A stretch of DNA of 64,000 bases from Xenorhabdus lircayensis (GCF_016306625.1 NZ_JACOII010000040.1:1-64000), one strand, 5' to 3'; shown: positions 51,805-60,853, counted from the stretch's first letter. Numbers and translations are program-made. Notes: generated by a model not told the origin, from the sequence alone.

Positions 51805-51850
51805 GCATTTGTCGCGCATTATAGCCAACTATAAACTGAGTTGAACCGCG
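51805..51850 (-). promoter_or_regulatory. Surviving promoter-like sequence of the speE relic
   Basis: On the minus strand TTCAAC is followed after 16 bases by a perfect TATAAT, then by GGAGG near the relic ATG. Looks like the old speED promoter and ribosome site. Confidence 0.5.
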
Positions 51851-51880
51851 AAATTTACCGATAGAGAAATCTAAAAGGAA

Positions 51881-52228
51881 CTATTTTACATAGGCCAGTA
51901 GGCTTAGGGAGCGTCGGGCCAGAGAACGGCATTTAACCTCATGAGGCAGCTTGATTCCCTTCAAATCGTTGTATCCTAACTGATTCAGTTCTTCCATTAA
52001 CTGACCATCATAGTTACTGAGATCCCATTTGTTACGTTGGGCAAAATAGATAATTGTGCGCCTGATCTCACGATCTGGGATTTGACTATAGCCACAGTCA
52101 TATTTCAGGTAGATGTAGACTGCTGTCAGATCAGCGAGATCTTCAGCTTCATTTTCAGATAGGGCTTTTGCGGGTTGTGCGAAACCAAACAGAACCAGAA
52201 TGTACGTGAGTAAGGCAATTTTTTGCAT
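51881..52228 (-). CDS. yacC: YacC family pilotin-like protein
   Basis: 115 residues, same as E. coli YacC. Signal peptide (ALLTYILVLFGFAQPAKA), then ALSENEAEDLADLTAVYIYL, DCGYSQIPDREIRRTI, WDLSNYD and terminal ARRSLSLLAYVK. Periplasmic, related to type II secretion pilotins. Intact although the neighbouring speED is ruined. Confidence 0.93.
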   Translation of the reverse strand: MQKIALLTYILVLFGFAQPAKALSENEAEDLADLTAVYIYLKYDCGYSQIPDREIRRTIIYFAQRNKWDLSNYDGQLMEELNQLGYNDLKGIKLPHEVKCRSLARRSLSLLAYVK

Positions 52229-52703
52229 GATTTCTATTATACTGATTTTCTACCGTTTTGCCTAAATTAACATATTAATATCTTTGTTAGTCAAACTTTA
52301 TTTTCTTAACTTTGTGAAAATTACCATTTTTTCTACCAGTAAAAAATTTAACTGCGTATTCACGAATAGGGTTTGTTCTGATGGCATAGAATGTTATTTT
52401 ATGCGCTTGGTGAGCTTATGGTATTGAGCGGTGTGTAAATAATCACATCCATTTTTGATTTAATTTGTGATTATTTAAAACTAAATCAACTGGTTATATT
52501 GATGAAGAAACATATTGTAGAAGCATAAAACTTTGTGTTTTTCTGCTATCAGACGCTTTCAATTTCATCCTTTTTTATCCTTATATATCAAAAAGATAGA
52601 CTCATTTTGTGTTTTAGTGTTAATGTCTGTTTTTTGATTGTTACAGTGAACGGTGTATCACTCGGTGTATCACTCAGACAGAGACACTATGGTGAGGTAA
52701 CGA
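52229..52703. other. Intergenic region, left boundary of the island
   Basis: 475 bases between yacC and the integrase. A 12-base tandem duplication (GGTGTATCACTC twice, about 52651-52674) lies just upstream of the integrase. The left attachment site should be here; its partner is outside the window, so it cannot be defined. Confidence 0.45.
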
Positions 52704-53921
52704 ATGGCAGGGATCAACAAACTCAGTGACAAAAAACTAAAAGCATTGCTGGGTGTTAAAAGGGATTCTCCGGCTATGATTGCCGATGGTGAAGGATTGA
52801 GCATTAAGGCTTTCAAAAGTGGACAGTTAAGCTGGGTGTTTGTATATCGCCGAGGTGGGCGTGGTAGTCGCTTAGAGCGTCTCACTTTAGGTCGTTACCC
52901 TGATATGTCACTAAAAGTAGCAAGAGAAAAACGTGAACAGTGCAGAAGGTGGCTAGCTGAAGGTTTCGATCCAAGGATGGAGTTAGAACTGAGCATAGAA
53001 GAAACATTAAAGCCTGTGACTGTTAAAGATGCTTTGGAATATTGGTTAGTGCACTATGCGCGCACAAAAAGAACAGATGAAGAACTCGCAAGAGCGCAGC
53101 TAAGAAAACATATTTACTCCCGATTGGGTCATTATCCTCTTGCACGATGTGAAACCCGCCACTGGGTAGCTTGTTTTGACGAAATAAATAAAACGCAACC
53201 TATGACAGCCGGACGGATGTTTCAGATTTCAAAACAAGCACTCAGATTTTGTAAGGTGCGTCGTTATGCCATCAGTGATGCTTTAGCTATTCTCACTATT
53301 CAGGATGTAGGGCAGCCGGCAGGACAACGCGACCGCGTTCTGTCTGATTCTGAATTAGCGGATGTTTGGCGCTGTACTTATAGCAATGATCAACAGCCTT
53401 ATTATTCAAGGCTATTAAAAATATTGGTTTTGTTTGGTGCCCGCACGATTGAAGCGAGGCTTTCTTGCTGGTCTAAATGGGATTTTGCATCATGGATATG
53501 GACGGTGCCTAAAGAACACAGCAAAACCCGTGAAAAAATAGTGCGCTCAATTCCTGAAGGAATTCGCCCTTGGTTGATTGAGTTAAAAAAAGAAACAAGT
53601 AAATCAGGATTATTGCTAGGCGAAGATCGAACTCGTGCGTCAGTATCATTAAAAGGGCGCAGGCTGTACAAAGATTTTAATCACTCAAAACCTTGGACAT
53701 TGCACGATTTGCGCCGAACATTCTCGACAGGGCTAAATAACATCGGCATAGCACCTCACATTGTTGAGTTACTACTGGGACACACCTTGCCGGGAGTAAT
53801 GGCTATCTACAATAAAAGCCAATACCTACCAGAGAAGTTAGACGCCTTAAATAAATGGTACGATCGATTGGATGTATTGGCGGGTAATTATGAGAATGTG
53901 GTTATATTAAAGGCAAAATAA
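52704..53921 (+). CDS. int: Island integrase, P4-type tyrosine recombinase
   Basis: 405 residues. N-terminal DUF4102 arm-binding domain (MAGINKLSDKKLKAL to LTLGRYPDMSLKVAREK), core-binding domain, and catalytic Arg in LFGARTIEARLS, HDLRRTFST (HxxR), LGHTLPGVMAIYNKS with the nucleophile Tyr. GAGG precedes the ATG. Integrates the island at its chromosomal site, which is probably just upstream of this gene. Confidence 0.95.
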   Translation: MAGINKLSDKKLKALLGVKRDSPAMIADGEGLSIKAFKSGQLSWVFVYRRGGRGSRLERLTLGRYPDMSLKVAREKREQCRRWLAEGFDPRMELELSIEETLKPVTVKDALEYWLVHYARTKRTDEELARAQLRKHIYSRLGHYPLARCETRHWVACFDEINKTQPMTAGRMFQISKQALRFCKVRRYAISDALAILTIQDVGQPAGQRDRVLSDSELADVWRCTYSNDQQPYYSRLLKILVLFGARTIEARLSCWSKWDFASWIWTVPKEHSKTREKIVRSIPEGIRPWLIELKKETSKSGLLLGEDRTRASVSLKGRRLYKDFNHSKPWTLHDLRRTFSTGLNNIGIAPHIVELLLGHTLPGVMAIYNKSQYLPEKLDALNKWYDRLDVLAGNYENVVILKAK

Positions 53922-53933
53922 TAAAGGTATCTT

Positions 53934-54917
53934 ATGGCTGAGATAAAAATACCATTTAAATATTGTAGGATTGAACGAGCGGCTAATTTTCTGAACTGTG
54001 AAGTATCAGATCTGATTAACGCTGGTGTGAATGGGAAGTTATCATTATGTCTAAAATTGAATAATGTGCAAGGGATGTTATTGGCATCATCTCCATATGA
54101 AAAAATGAATAAGTGGGTTGATTTGTTATCTTTTGGAGGAACAATTGCCAATAATCTTGTAAAAAACTTAACACCTTACTCTTTTTATAAATTTGATAAT
54201 ATTTATATTCAAGATAATGGCGAGGCTGCTGTTTATCCATACTTTAATGGTGATGAGAGTAATAATGGTGTAATAGAAAATCATTCTTGTGCAATCGGGA
54301 GAGCTTATGGCTTATGGAGAATAAACAGATCCTTAGAAGATATTGAGAATAATGGCATTGCTTATATTGATGGAACAGAGTTTACACCTTGCTCACCGAC
54401 AAAATATATGCCAAATATGCAATTTGTCATGGATGAAAATCTCTCTACTAAGGTTTACGCATTAGAAGATAATGGTGATTTTGATGGGATTATAGATCGT
54501 GATAATTTTGAAAAAATTGCTATAACCCATGCAGATTTATGGATTACAGATATTGATATAAAACGTATTATTGAAAAGGAATATGATTTAAATTCCCTCG
54601 ATATCGTACAACATTATGATGTTCTTATTGATAAAAAAGACAATGATAAAATTAAAGAACCACATCATACAGCAGAAAGGCATGCTAAGAATAGAGAACA
54701 AGTATTAATGGCTGCAATGCGGTTTAGAGAAGATTGTCCAACTGTATTTGATCAAGAGTGCCGAAAAGCAGATGGTTCAATAAATTTTGCTGCATGGGCG
54801 AGAGAAATTATCAGCCGACCTTTTTTATTTCCCAATCATGAATTGACAATCAAGACTGAAGATAAAATTGCAACAATTTTGAGTAATGCACATAAATCCC
54901 CTAATGACAGGAAGTAA
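53934..54917 (+). CDS. Prophage-type protein of unknown function
   Basis: 327 residues. N-terminal helix-turn-helix-like region (YCRIERAANFLNCEVSDLIN) and a C-terminal segment common to satellite-phage proteins (AERHAKNREQVLMAAMRF ... FAAWAREIISRP). Encoded 12 bases after int, AAAGG before the ATG. May be a regulator; no direct evidence. Confidence 0.65.
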   Translation: MAEIKIPFKYCRIERAANFLNCEVSDLINAGVNGKLSLCLKLNNVQGMLLASSPYEKMNKWVDLLSFGGTIANNLVKNLTPYSFYKFDNIYIQDNGEAAVYPYFNGDESNNGVIENHSCAIGRAYGLWRINRSLEDIENNGIAYIDGTEFTPCSPTKYMPNMQFVMDENLSTKVYALEDNGDFDGIIDRDNFEKIAITHADLWITDIDIKRIIEKEYDLNSLDIVQHYDVLIDKKDNDKIKEPHHTAERHAKNREQVLMAAMRFREDCPTVFDQECRKADGSINFAAWAREIISRPFLFPNHELTIKTEDKIATILSNAHKSPNDRK

Positions 54918-55061
54918 CCCGTTGTAACTCATACAAAGGGTTGTGTAACCATACAACCCCCTTTCTATATTAACTCATCCCGCTATAAGCCTTACAACGG
55001 GATGAATGTATTTGATTGAAACTCTAGAATACTTCTGACAATACAAGAAAGGAGGATCTGG
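54918..55061 (+). promoter_or_regulatory. Leader with competing hairpins upstream of the AlpA gene
   Basis: Three pairings are visible. CCCGTTGTAA (54918-54927) pairs with TTACAACGGG (54992-55001). A shorter GGGTTGT / ACAACCC hairpin with trailing TTTCTATATT (about 54938-54970) lies between them. CATCCCG (54976-54982) pairs with CGGGATG (54998-55004), sharing bases with the long-range pairing, so the two are mutually exclusive. Resembles a termination/antitermination leader, as expected for P4-like immunity control. Function is inference. Confidence 0.5.
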
Positions 55062-55343
55062 ATGTCAAATCAATATCACACACCTACACCAGAAGAACGC
55101 CGTACTATCTTGATGGAATATGGGGAACAATACGATCGCCTTGTTCGGGAAAAAGAACGCCAACATATTACATCTATCTCTCGAACGACTGCATGGTGTT
55201 TGGAAAAAGAAGGGCGTTTTCCCGCCCGTAAACCTTTGGGACGTAATTCCTGTGCCTGGCTTCTGAGTGATTTGTTGTATTGGGTTCGTAACCTGCCAGC
55301 AGTAGATAATGTTAATAATCCATATAGCAGGAAATCGGCTTAG
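55062..55343 (+). CDS. AlpA-family transcriptional regulator
   Basis: 93 residues. A helix-turn-helix of the AlpA/MerR-like group (ISRTTAWCLEKEGRFPARK, then LGRNSCAWLLSDLLYWVRN). AAAGGAGG ribosome site. Such proteins activate excision and other genes of P4-like elements. Confidence 0.85.
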   Translation: MSNQYHTPTPEERRTILMEYGEQYDRLVREKERQHITSISRTTAWCLEKEGRFPARKPLGRNSCAWLLSDLLYWVRNLPAVDNVNNPYSRKSA

Positions 55344-55353
55344 CATGGTTAAT

Positions 55354-55439
55354 CTGCAAATGCACGCAAATGATCTTGTTTTGTAGATAAGTTCTCGGTG
55401 AATTCAGTTTTGCGTGTATTTGCGTGAAATGTTTTGCAG
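55354..55439. repeat. Inverted repeat between the AlpA gene and the antirepressor
   Basis: CTGCAAATGCACGCAAAT (55354-55371) is mirrored by ATTTGCGTG (55418-55426) and TTTTGCAG (55432-55439), with an extra direct TGCGTGTATT copy between. Likely an operator or control region for the antirepressor gene. Confidence 0.45.
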
Positions 55440-55497
55440 ACTGATAACGTTGTCGCGACGGCTTACTATTAAATTTAAATAAACAGGAAAAAGAATA

Positions 55498-56322
55498 ATG
55501 AAATCAAACATGGTTAATAACCGTGGTGGGCACTCTTACGCCAAAAATCAGGAAATTAAACAATTCTCAGAAATGCTTCCCGTATCGATTAATAATATTG
55601 GTGGTAAAGAAATACAGGCAATTAGCGCGAAAAAACTATATGAATATCTGAAAGTCAGACGAGATTTTACAACGTGGCTCAAAGACAGAATTAAGAAATA
55701 TGGTTTTGTAGAAGGTACTGATTATATTGTTCTCGACGGTTTGATCACACCAAAACAAGGAAGTGTAAATAATACACAGTTTTCCCCAAAACAGGGGAAA
55801 ACCTCTAAAGGTGGTCGCCCCGGCTCAGATTATATTATCAGCCTGAATATGGCTAAAGAGTTGTCGATGGTTGAGCGTAATGAACAGGGCAAAGCGGCAC
55901 GACTCTATTTTATTGAGTGTGAACAAGCCTTACAGCGTATCGCTCCCAAAGTAACACAACAGCTAAGGCACAAATTGCAGGCACGCATCAAAGCAGCTAA
56001 TTACCACAAACCAATGTGTGCTGCATTGGAGCTGGCAAGAGCCGAGTTAGGGAAAAAGACAGATAACCGGCATTACAGCACAGAAAGTAATATGTTGAAT
56101 CGTATGGTTTTAGGGGGAGTGACTGCTAAACAATGGGCTAAGGCAAATAATATTGTTGGTCAACCTCGTGACTGTATGAGCCAGTTGCAACTTGAGCATC
56201 TTTCTTATCTGGAACAATCAAATATCACGTTGATTGAGTTAGGCTTTGGTTATCACGAACGGAAAGCCAAATTAACCGAGTTCTCTCAACGTTGGCTGGC
56301 TAAACGTATGGACGCTAAATAA
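55498..56322 (+). CDS. AntA/AntB antirepressor family protein
   Basis: 274 residues. AntA domain: ISAKKLYEYLKVRRDFTTWL, DRIKKYGFVEGTDYIVLDG, GRPGSDYIISLNMAKELSMV, ARLYFIECEQAL. C-terminal part of the ANT/KilAC type (VTAKQWAKANNIVGQPRD). Phage antirepressors inactivate repressors by protein contact; here it probably controls island induction. Confidence 0.9.
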   Translation: MKSNMVNNRGGHSYAKNQEIKQFSEMLPVSINNIGGKEIQAISAKKLYEYLKVRRDFTTWLKDRIKKYGFVEGTDYIVLDGLITPKQGSVNNTQFSPKQGKTSKGGRPGSDYIISLNMAKELSMVERNEQGKAARLYFIECEQALQRIAPKVTQQLRHKLQARIKAANYHKPMCAALELARAELGKKTDNRHYSTESNMLNRMVLGGVTAKQWAKANNIVGQPRDCMSQLQLEHLSYLEQSNITLIELGFGYHERKAKLTEFSQRWLAKRMDAK

Positions 56323-56439
56323 CGGTCTGAATAGTGCGAATTGCCGAGGGCAATTCGCCTCCTGATATAAAACAGGCAGTGTGAAGAAGACTATCTTCTG
56401 TGATGACTCATATCTTATTTATATTATGAATCAAATAAT

Positions 56440-56622
56440 TCAACCTTTTGGCTCAATACCTAACTTACGCAATCTTTCCCGGCAGGCATCTTTAACCCAG
56501 GCACTGAAATTACCACTACCTGCAATGGATTCGATTTGTACAAGTAGCTCATCTTCAAAACGAATATTTTTTTTTGTGCTGCCTGATCTCTCGAATGGTT
56601 TTTTAGTCTTGTTGTCTTGCAT
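56440..56622 (-). CDS. YlcI/YnfO-like ribbon-helix-helix small protein
   Basis: 60 residues from ATG 56620-56622. KKPFERSGSTKKNIRFEDEL, then FSAWVKDACRERLRKLG. The IRFEDELL strand and following helices fit a ribbon-helix-helix DNA-binding fold, as in prophage YlcI/YnfO proteins. A longer frame to 56727 is possible but would overlay the operator-like region. Opposite strand to the rest of the island; likely a repressor. Confidence 0.7.
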   Translation of the reverse strand: MQDNKTKKPFERSGSTKKNIRFEDELLVQIESIAGSGNFSAWVKDACRERLRKLGIEPKG

Positions 56623-56666
56623 TGGTGTGTACCAGTGTGTTAGGGTGAATAGTGTCGGTACGTACC
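56623..56666. promoter_or_regulatory. Operator-like palindromes upstream of the RHH gene
   Basis: TGGTGTGTACCA at 56623-56634 and the perfect palindrome GGTACGTACC at 56657-56666 are about three helical turns apart, in the divergent promoter gap between the minus-strand RHH gene and the plus-strand replication genes. Good candidates for autoregulation sites. Confidence 0.5.
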
Positions 56667-56767
56667 AATATAAAGTAATTAAGTACGCATATCTACAAAA
56701 AGCAACGCCCCGAAGTGCGGCAAACACTATCGAGGCGTCTAACCAACAACCGTTAATTCAGGTAACG

Positions 56768-56869
56768 ATGATGGCTGACATACAGCATACCCAAACTCGC
56801 CTTAAATTTACATGCCTTGATGTATTTGTTGTCCCCGAAACTCGCTTTCAGGAGGTGCATTATGCGTAA
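56768..56869 (+). CDS. Small ORF coupled to the next small gene
   Basis: 33 codons starting at tandem ATGs with AGG upstream, overlapping the next start by eight bases. Ends ..PETRFQEVHYA. Might be the C-terminal end of an Ash/Icd-like satellite protein in the longer frame from 56381, or just a coupling leader. Confidence 0.35.
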   Translation: MMADIQHTQTRLKFTCLDVFVVPETRFQEVHYA

Positions 56870-57050
56870 GCAGCCTGTTTCTCTGGCTCAAGCTATGCAC
56901 CAATCTGGTCTGGCTACCTCTTTATTTTACGTCATTCTCGAAAAAGCCAAAGATGAGTGTTCAATCGACTTAAATAACCTGATTGCGCTGGCATGTGATA
57001 TCAATCAGGAAATTTATCATGCGCTTCAGGCGACGGTTTATAAGGAATGA
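56862..57050 (+). CDS. Small prophage protein upstream of the primase
   Basis: 62 residues from ATG 56862, preceded by GGAGGTG. SLAQAMHQSGLATSLFYVIL and a helical C-terminus. Ends three bases before the primase gene. Function unknown. Confidence 0.6.
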   Translation: MRKQPVSLAQAMHQSGLATSLFYVILEKAKDECSIDLNNLIALACDINQEIYHALQATVYKE

Positions 57051-57053
57051 ATC

Positions 57054-59465
57054 ATGAGTCACACATCTTTATATGGATCTAACATCCGTCAAAAACCGCT
57101 CGATCTTATCCAGACTGTAAAAGAATCCGCGATGTGCCATTGGGAAAGTCTGCTGCCCGCTTGTGGCGTTGACGTTCCGGCAAAGGGTAAACATGGCGCT
57201 TGTCCTATCTGTGGAGGTACTGACCGTTTCCACTTTATTGATGATCACCATAACGGCAACTGGTATTGCCGCCAATGTGACGAGCCAAAATATGGCGATG
57301 GGCTGGATTTAGTCGCAAGAACCAAAGGGATCTCCATCACTGAGGCGGCAAAAGTTATTGCTGACGTGCTGGCGTTGCCTTTGCCAGAACTCAAGCCAGC
57401 CAAAGAAACCATTTACAAAACACAGCCGATTGCTGAAAAAGTGGCAGCATTGATGGCTAAATCTGTCACAGGACATTCCCAATATCTGACCACAAAGGGA
57501 CTGCAATGCCCCAATCAGCGATTGCTTGAAGACGGTTCTTTGCTACTGATTTTGCAAAGTACCGAAGGCGGAGTTACCGGAGCGCAGCTTATCAGGCCGG
57601 ATGGCGAGAAAAAATTGCTATTCGGCAGCCAAAAGAAGGGGTCGTTTATTCCTCTGTCAGCACTGGAAGAACAACCGGACACGGTATTGATTACAGAGGG
57701 CTACGCCACCGCGCTGACGGTCAGTCAGTTATATAACGGTCTGGTTCTGGCCGCACTGGATGAGGGAAATTTATTTCCTGTTGCCAAAGCCGTTCGGGAA
57801 CGTTGGCCGGACGCAAAAATCATCATTGCAGCAGATAAAGACTGGTACGAACCGGGCGAGCTGGGTAAAGACGGCAAACCCAAAAAGAATGTCGGCAAGA
57901 TCTCGGCAGAAAGAGCCGCCCTTGCGGTGGATGGTTGGGTCACATTACCACCGGGTAATATCAAAGCTGACTGGGACGATTATCGCCAACAAAACGGTGT
58001 AGACATGGCAAAACAGGCGTTTTATCAGGGGCTTTATCAGCCGGAGTCAGTGAAAGAAAAACCAATAAATAAACCGAAAAATGAGAAATCCGTTAAACCG
58101 ACATTATGCCAGATGGGAGCCAGTCAGCGCGGGGAAGTTTTACTTGAACGCTATGCTGGTGATTTGGCATTGGACGGTACTTCGGAAATGGTTCATCACT
58201 ATGACGGTATTGTTTGGCGGCCGGTCAGTGATCGCGACTTACAGCGGGAAATGGTCGCTGCTTTTATTGAGGTAAAAGCGCCCTATTCTCCCAACGGGAT
58301 TCGTTCGGCTGTAGATGCCCTGAAATTACAGCTTCCCATGATGCTACCGCCAGAACGTCATTTAATCGGGTTCAGTAATGGGGTGTTTGACCTGAAAACG
58401 TGCCAATTCCGGCCTCATAGCAAAAATGACTGGTTGCTGCTTGCCAGTGATGTGGTGTTCAAAACCTCTGTTTCGGGGGGAAACATGAAAGATCATGCTC
58501 CGTATTTTTGGCGTTGGCTCAATCGAGCAGTAGCCAATTGTGAGAATAAGTCAGATCGGGTATTGGCAGCGCTGTTCATGGTTCTGGCGAACCGCTACGA
58601 CTGGCAGTTTTTTCTGGAAGTGACTGGAGCCGGAGGCAGTGGCAAAAGTATCTTTGCTGAAATCTGTACTATGCTGGCAGGCAAAGGGAATACGGTATCA
58701 GCAAACATGTCTGCACTGGAAAACGCACGGGACAGGGCACTGATTGTGGGCTACTCACTCATCATTTTGCCTGATCAAACTCGCTATGTAGGTGATGGTT
58801 CAGGCATTAAAGCAATTACGGGTGGGGATGAAGTTTCCATCGACCCTAAGCATAAGCAGCCCTATTCAACTCGTATTCCTGCTGTGGTGCTGGCAGTGAA
58901 CAATAACGCCATGAGTTTCAGTGATCGTAGTGGCGGGGTGTCACGGCGTCGGGTGATTTTCAACTTTTCCGAAGTGGTGCCGGAACATGAACGCGATCCC
59001 TTTCTGCGAGACAAAATAGCGGCGGAATTACCCGTAATTATCCAGCACTTATTTCATCGATTTGCTGACTCGAAAGAAGCAAAGCGTTTACTCGCAGAGC
59101 AACAAAAATCCGAAGAAGCGCTAGATATCAAACGTGGCACAGATTCCTTAGTGGATTTTTGCGGTTATCTGATGGTTTCCAGTGAAGCCGACGGCATGTT
59201 AATCGGCAATGCGGAAATTCTGCCGTTCAATCCCCGTAAATACCTTTATCACGCCTACCTTGCTTATATGAAAGGCAACAACCTGAATAAACCGGTTTCC
59301 GTGACCCGGTTCGGTATGGATATGCCGGGTGCACTGGCCGAATACAGCCAGCATTACCTACGCAAGAAAAGTAAACAGGGCATTCGCAGTAATCTCAGTT
59401 TGAATATCGAAGACGCCAATGAATGGCTGCCGAAATTGACAAGGGAAGGCCAGCCAACAGAATAA
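57054..59465 (+). CDS. P4-family primase-helicase (alpha-like)
   Basis: 803 residues. Zinc-binding primase head CPICGGTDRFHF with WYCRQCDEP (residues about 45-75), Toprim-like segment LITEGYATALT and ADKDW, a P4-helicase domain with Walker A GAGGSGKSIF and an SF3-type ILPDQTRYVG, and a C-terminal DNA-binding tail. Same architecture as the P4 alpha protein, which primes, unwinds and binds origin iterons. The iteron cluster directly downstream supports this. Confidence 0.93.
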   Translation: MSHTSLYGSNIRQKPLDLIQTVKESAMCHWESLLPACGVDVPAKGKHGACPICGGTDRFHFIDDHHNGNWYCRQCDEPKYGDGLDLVARTKGISITEAAKVIADVLALPLPELKPAKETIYKTQPIAEKVAALMAKSVTGHSQYLTTKGLQCPNQRLLEDGSLLLILQSTEGGVTGAQLIRPDGEKKLLFGSQKKGSFIPLSALEEQPDTVLITEGYATALTVSQLYNGLVLAALDEGNLFPVAKAVRERWPDAKIIIAADKDWYEPGELGKDGKPKKNVGKISAERAALAVDGWVTLPPGNIKADWDDYRQQNGVDMAKQAFYQGLYQPESVKEKPINKPKNEKSVKPTLCQMGASQRGEVLLERYAGDLALDGTSEMVHHYDGIVWRPVSDRDLQREMVAAFIEVKAPYSPNGIRSAVDALKLQLPMMLPPERHLIGFSNGVFDLKTCQFRPHSKNDWLLLASDVVFKTSVSGGNMKDHAPYFWRWLNRAVANCENKSDRVLAALFMVLANRYDWQFFLEVTGAGGSGKSIFAEICTMLAGKGNTVSANMSALENARDRALIVGYSLIILPDQTRYVGDGSGIKAITGGDEVSIDPKHKQPYSTRIPAVVLAVNNNAMSFSDRSGGVSRRRVIFNFSEVVPEHERDPFLRDKIAAELPVIIQHLFHRFADSKEAKRLLAEQQKSEEALDIKRGTDSLVDFCGYLMVSSEADGMLIGNAEILPFNPRKYLYHAYLAYMKGNNLNKPVSVTRFGMDMPGALAEYSQHYLRKKSKQGIRSNLSLNIEDANEWLPKLTREGQPTE

Positions 59466-59505
59466 TTTCTTTCATCTTTTGTAAATATTAAAAAAACATA
59501 AAAAA

Positions 59506-59725
59506 GTGTTCACCACTGTTCACTCTGCCATTAAAACCATAAATATCAATCTATTGAAGGGTGAGCAGTTATTTTTAAACTGTTCACAAGTCTTCACACT
59601 GTTCACCTTTTTCTTGTTTTTGGTGAAGGATTGGGTGAACAGGGATGATGAGTCTGATTTCAAGCTATCACCATTTAACCTAATGTATTTAAAAGATAAT
59701 ATGGCAAGGTGAACAGGGTGAACAG
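59506..59725. other. Iteron cluster, candidate replication origin
   Basis: Perfect copies of GGTGAACAG lie at 59634-59642, 59708-59716 and 59717-59725 (the last two head to tail), and inverted at 59599-59607. One-mismatch copies lie at 59506-59514, 59516-59524, 59560-59568 and 59580-59588. Eight copies in 220 bases next to the primase-helicase gene is the arrangement expected for a P4-type origin or crr region bound by alpha protein. Confidence 0.8.
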
Positions 59726-59800
59726 TTTTACCCATAATTCTGTAATAGGGAGGGGGTAAATAAAAAGGGTTTTCCTGGCTGGATTGGTGTTTTTTAGGCT

Positions 59801-59842
59801 CTCCATGTTACCGGGTTAATGTATTAGCCCGGTAACATGGAG
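59801..59842. repeat. 42-base near-perfect palindrome
   Basis: Arms 59801-59820 and 59823-59842 match over 20 bases with one mismatch and a two-base centre. Arms begin CTCCATGTTACCGGG. Too short a loop for an ordinary terminator. May be a cruciform origin element or a protein-binding site. Confidence 0.7.
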
Positions 59843-60054
59843 AAGACAAGCGCAGCGCGTCAGCAGGACTTTTTTTATGGAGTTATATGAAATTTAATAT
59901 ATGTAATTGCATGATTTAATTTAAGAAGAGAAGTTGATCACAATTTCATTGTTGCACTTTTATACATACTGGAATGATAAATTATTATTGTTGTATCTTG
60001 TTTCACTGATGTATTTTTGTGCGTCAATTGGAAATCATGTTACGGGAGACAAGT

Positions 60055-60849
60055 ATGTCATATATCATTTATTTGTCGTTGAAAGGAAAGAAACAAGGTT
60101 TAATATCGGCGAGGTGTTCGACTCCAGAATCTATTGGCAACCGCTATCAGGCGGGGCGAGAAGATGAAATACAGGTATTGAATCTTAGCCATATGATGAG
60201 CCGTGATCAGAATGTCAATCATCACCCAATCAGCTTCACTAAGCCTATCGATAAATCTTCCCCTTTGTTGGCGATGGCTATCGACAAAAACGAATTATTA
60301 GACGCGGTTTTTAAATGTTACCGTACCAACCAAGCCGGGCAACTGGAATTTTTTTATGAGATCAAACTGACAGGTGCAGCGATCGTTGATTTCTCTTGTT
60401 ATTACCCTCACTCGATAAATGACAATGACCAGATACCGTATGAAACGGTAATGCTCGATTACAAATCCATTTCATTCACACATCGTGCTGCTGGGACAAC
60501 AGGCTATGCAATTTCGCAGTTGCAGGGGCGTGAAGAAGAAAGGCCATTGCTTTCGGGATTTTCTAATTTTCCACTTGGTGGTTTATCAAAGCATTTATCG
60601 GAGCCGCTGGTAGAAACGGAAAAATGGATTGGTTTCAGTATCTCTGATGATATCGATTATTGTGGTATTAAATGCCTTGTGACTCTTGATGATGGTTCAG
60701 TTCTTACTGGTGAATTTAATAAACAAAACAAGGTTAAATTCTCATCAATAACAGGAAATAAGTGTGTGAAACTGGAAATAGAAAATTTTGAAAAAGAAAG
60801 TTCTTCACAAAGTCTAACAGAAATCTTATTAAGCAAGATCATGGGGTGA
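60055..60849 (+). CDS. Orphan Hcp with C-terminal extension (type VI secretion)
   Basis: 264 residues from ATG 60055 after GGGAG. Residues 1-160 are Hcp: YIIYLSLKGKKQGLISARC start, YQAGREDEIQVLNLSHMM, NHHPISFTKPIDKSSP, YEIKLTGAAIVDFSCYY. Residues 165-264 are an extra domain (LSGFSNFPLGGLSKHLSEPL ... LDDGSVLTGEFNKQNKVKF), as in extended Hcp proteins that carry or dock effectors. Next gene follows four bases later, so it should be the cargo. Confidence 0.87.
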   Translation: MSYIIYLSLKGKKQGLISARCSTPESIGNRYQAGREDEIQVLNLSHMMSRDQNVNHHPISFTKPIDKSSPLLAMAIDKNELLDAVFKCYRTNQAGQLEFFYEIKLTGAAIVDFSCYYPHSINDNDQIPYETVMLDYKSISFTHRAAGTTGYAISQLQGREEERPLLSGFSNFPLGGLSKHLSEPLVETEKWIGFSISDDIDYCGIKCLVTLDDGSVLTGEFNKQNKVKFSSITGNKCVKLEIENFEKESSSQSLTEILLSKIMG

Positions 60850-60853
60850 AATT

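Larger units (their letters stand above)
59466..60054. other. Non-coding region downstream of the primase gene
   Basis: About 590 bases without a credible gene. Holds the iteron cluster (59506-59725), the long palindrome (59801-59842) and AT-rich DNA before hcp. Frames here are low-complexity or overlap the iterons. Confidence 0.6.

Noticed and set aside
59506-59712. 68-codon frame behind the primase gene
   Set aside because: It runs through the iteron cluster, which explains the open sequence better.
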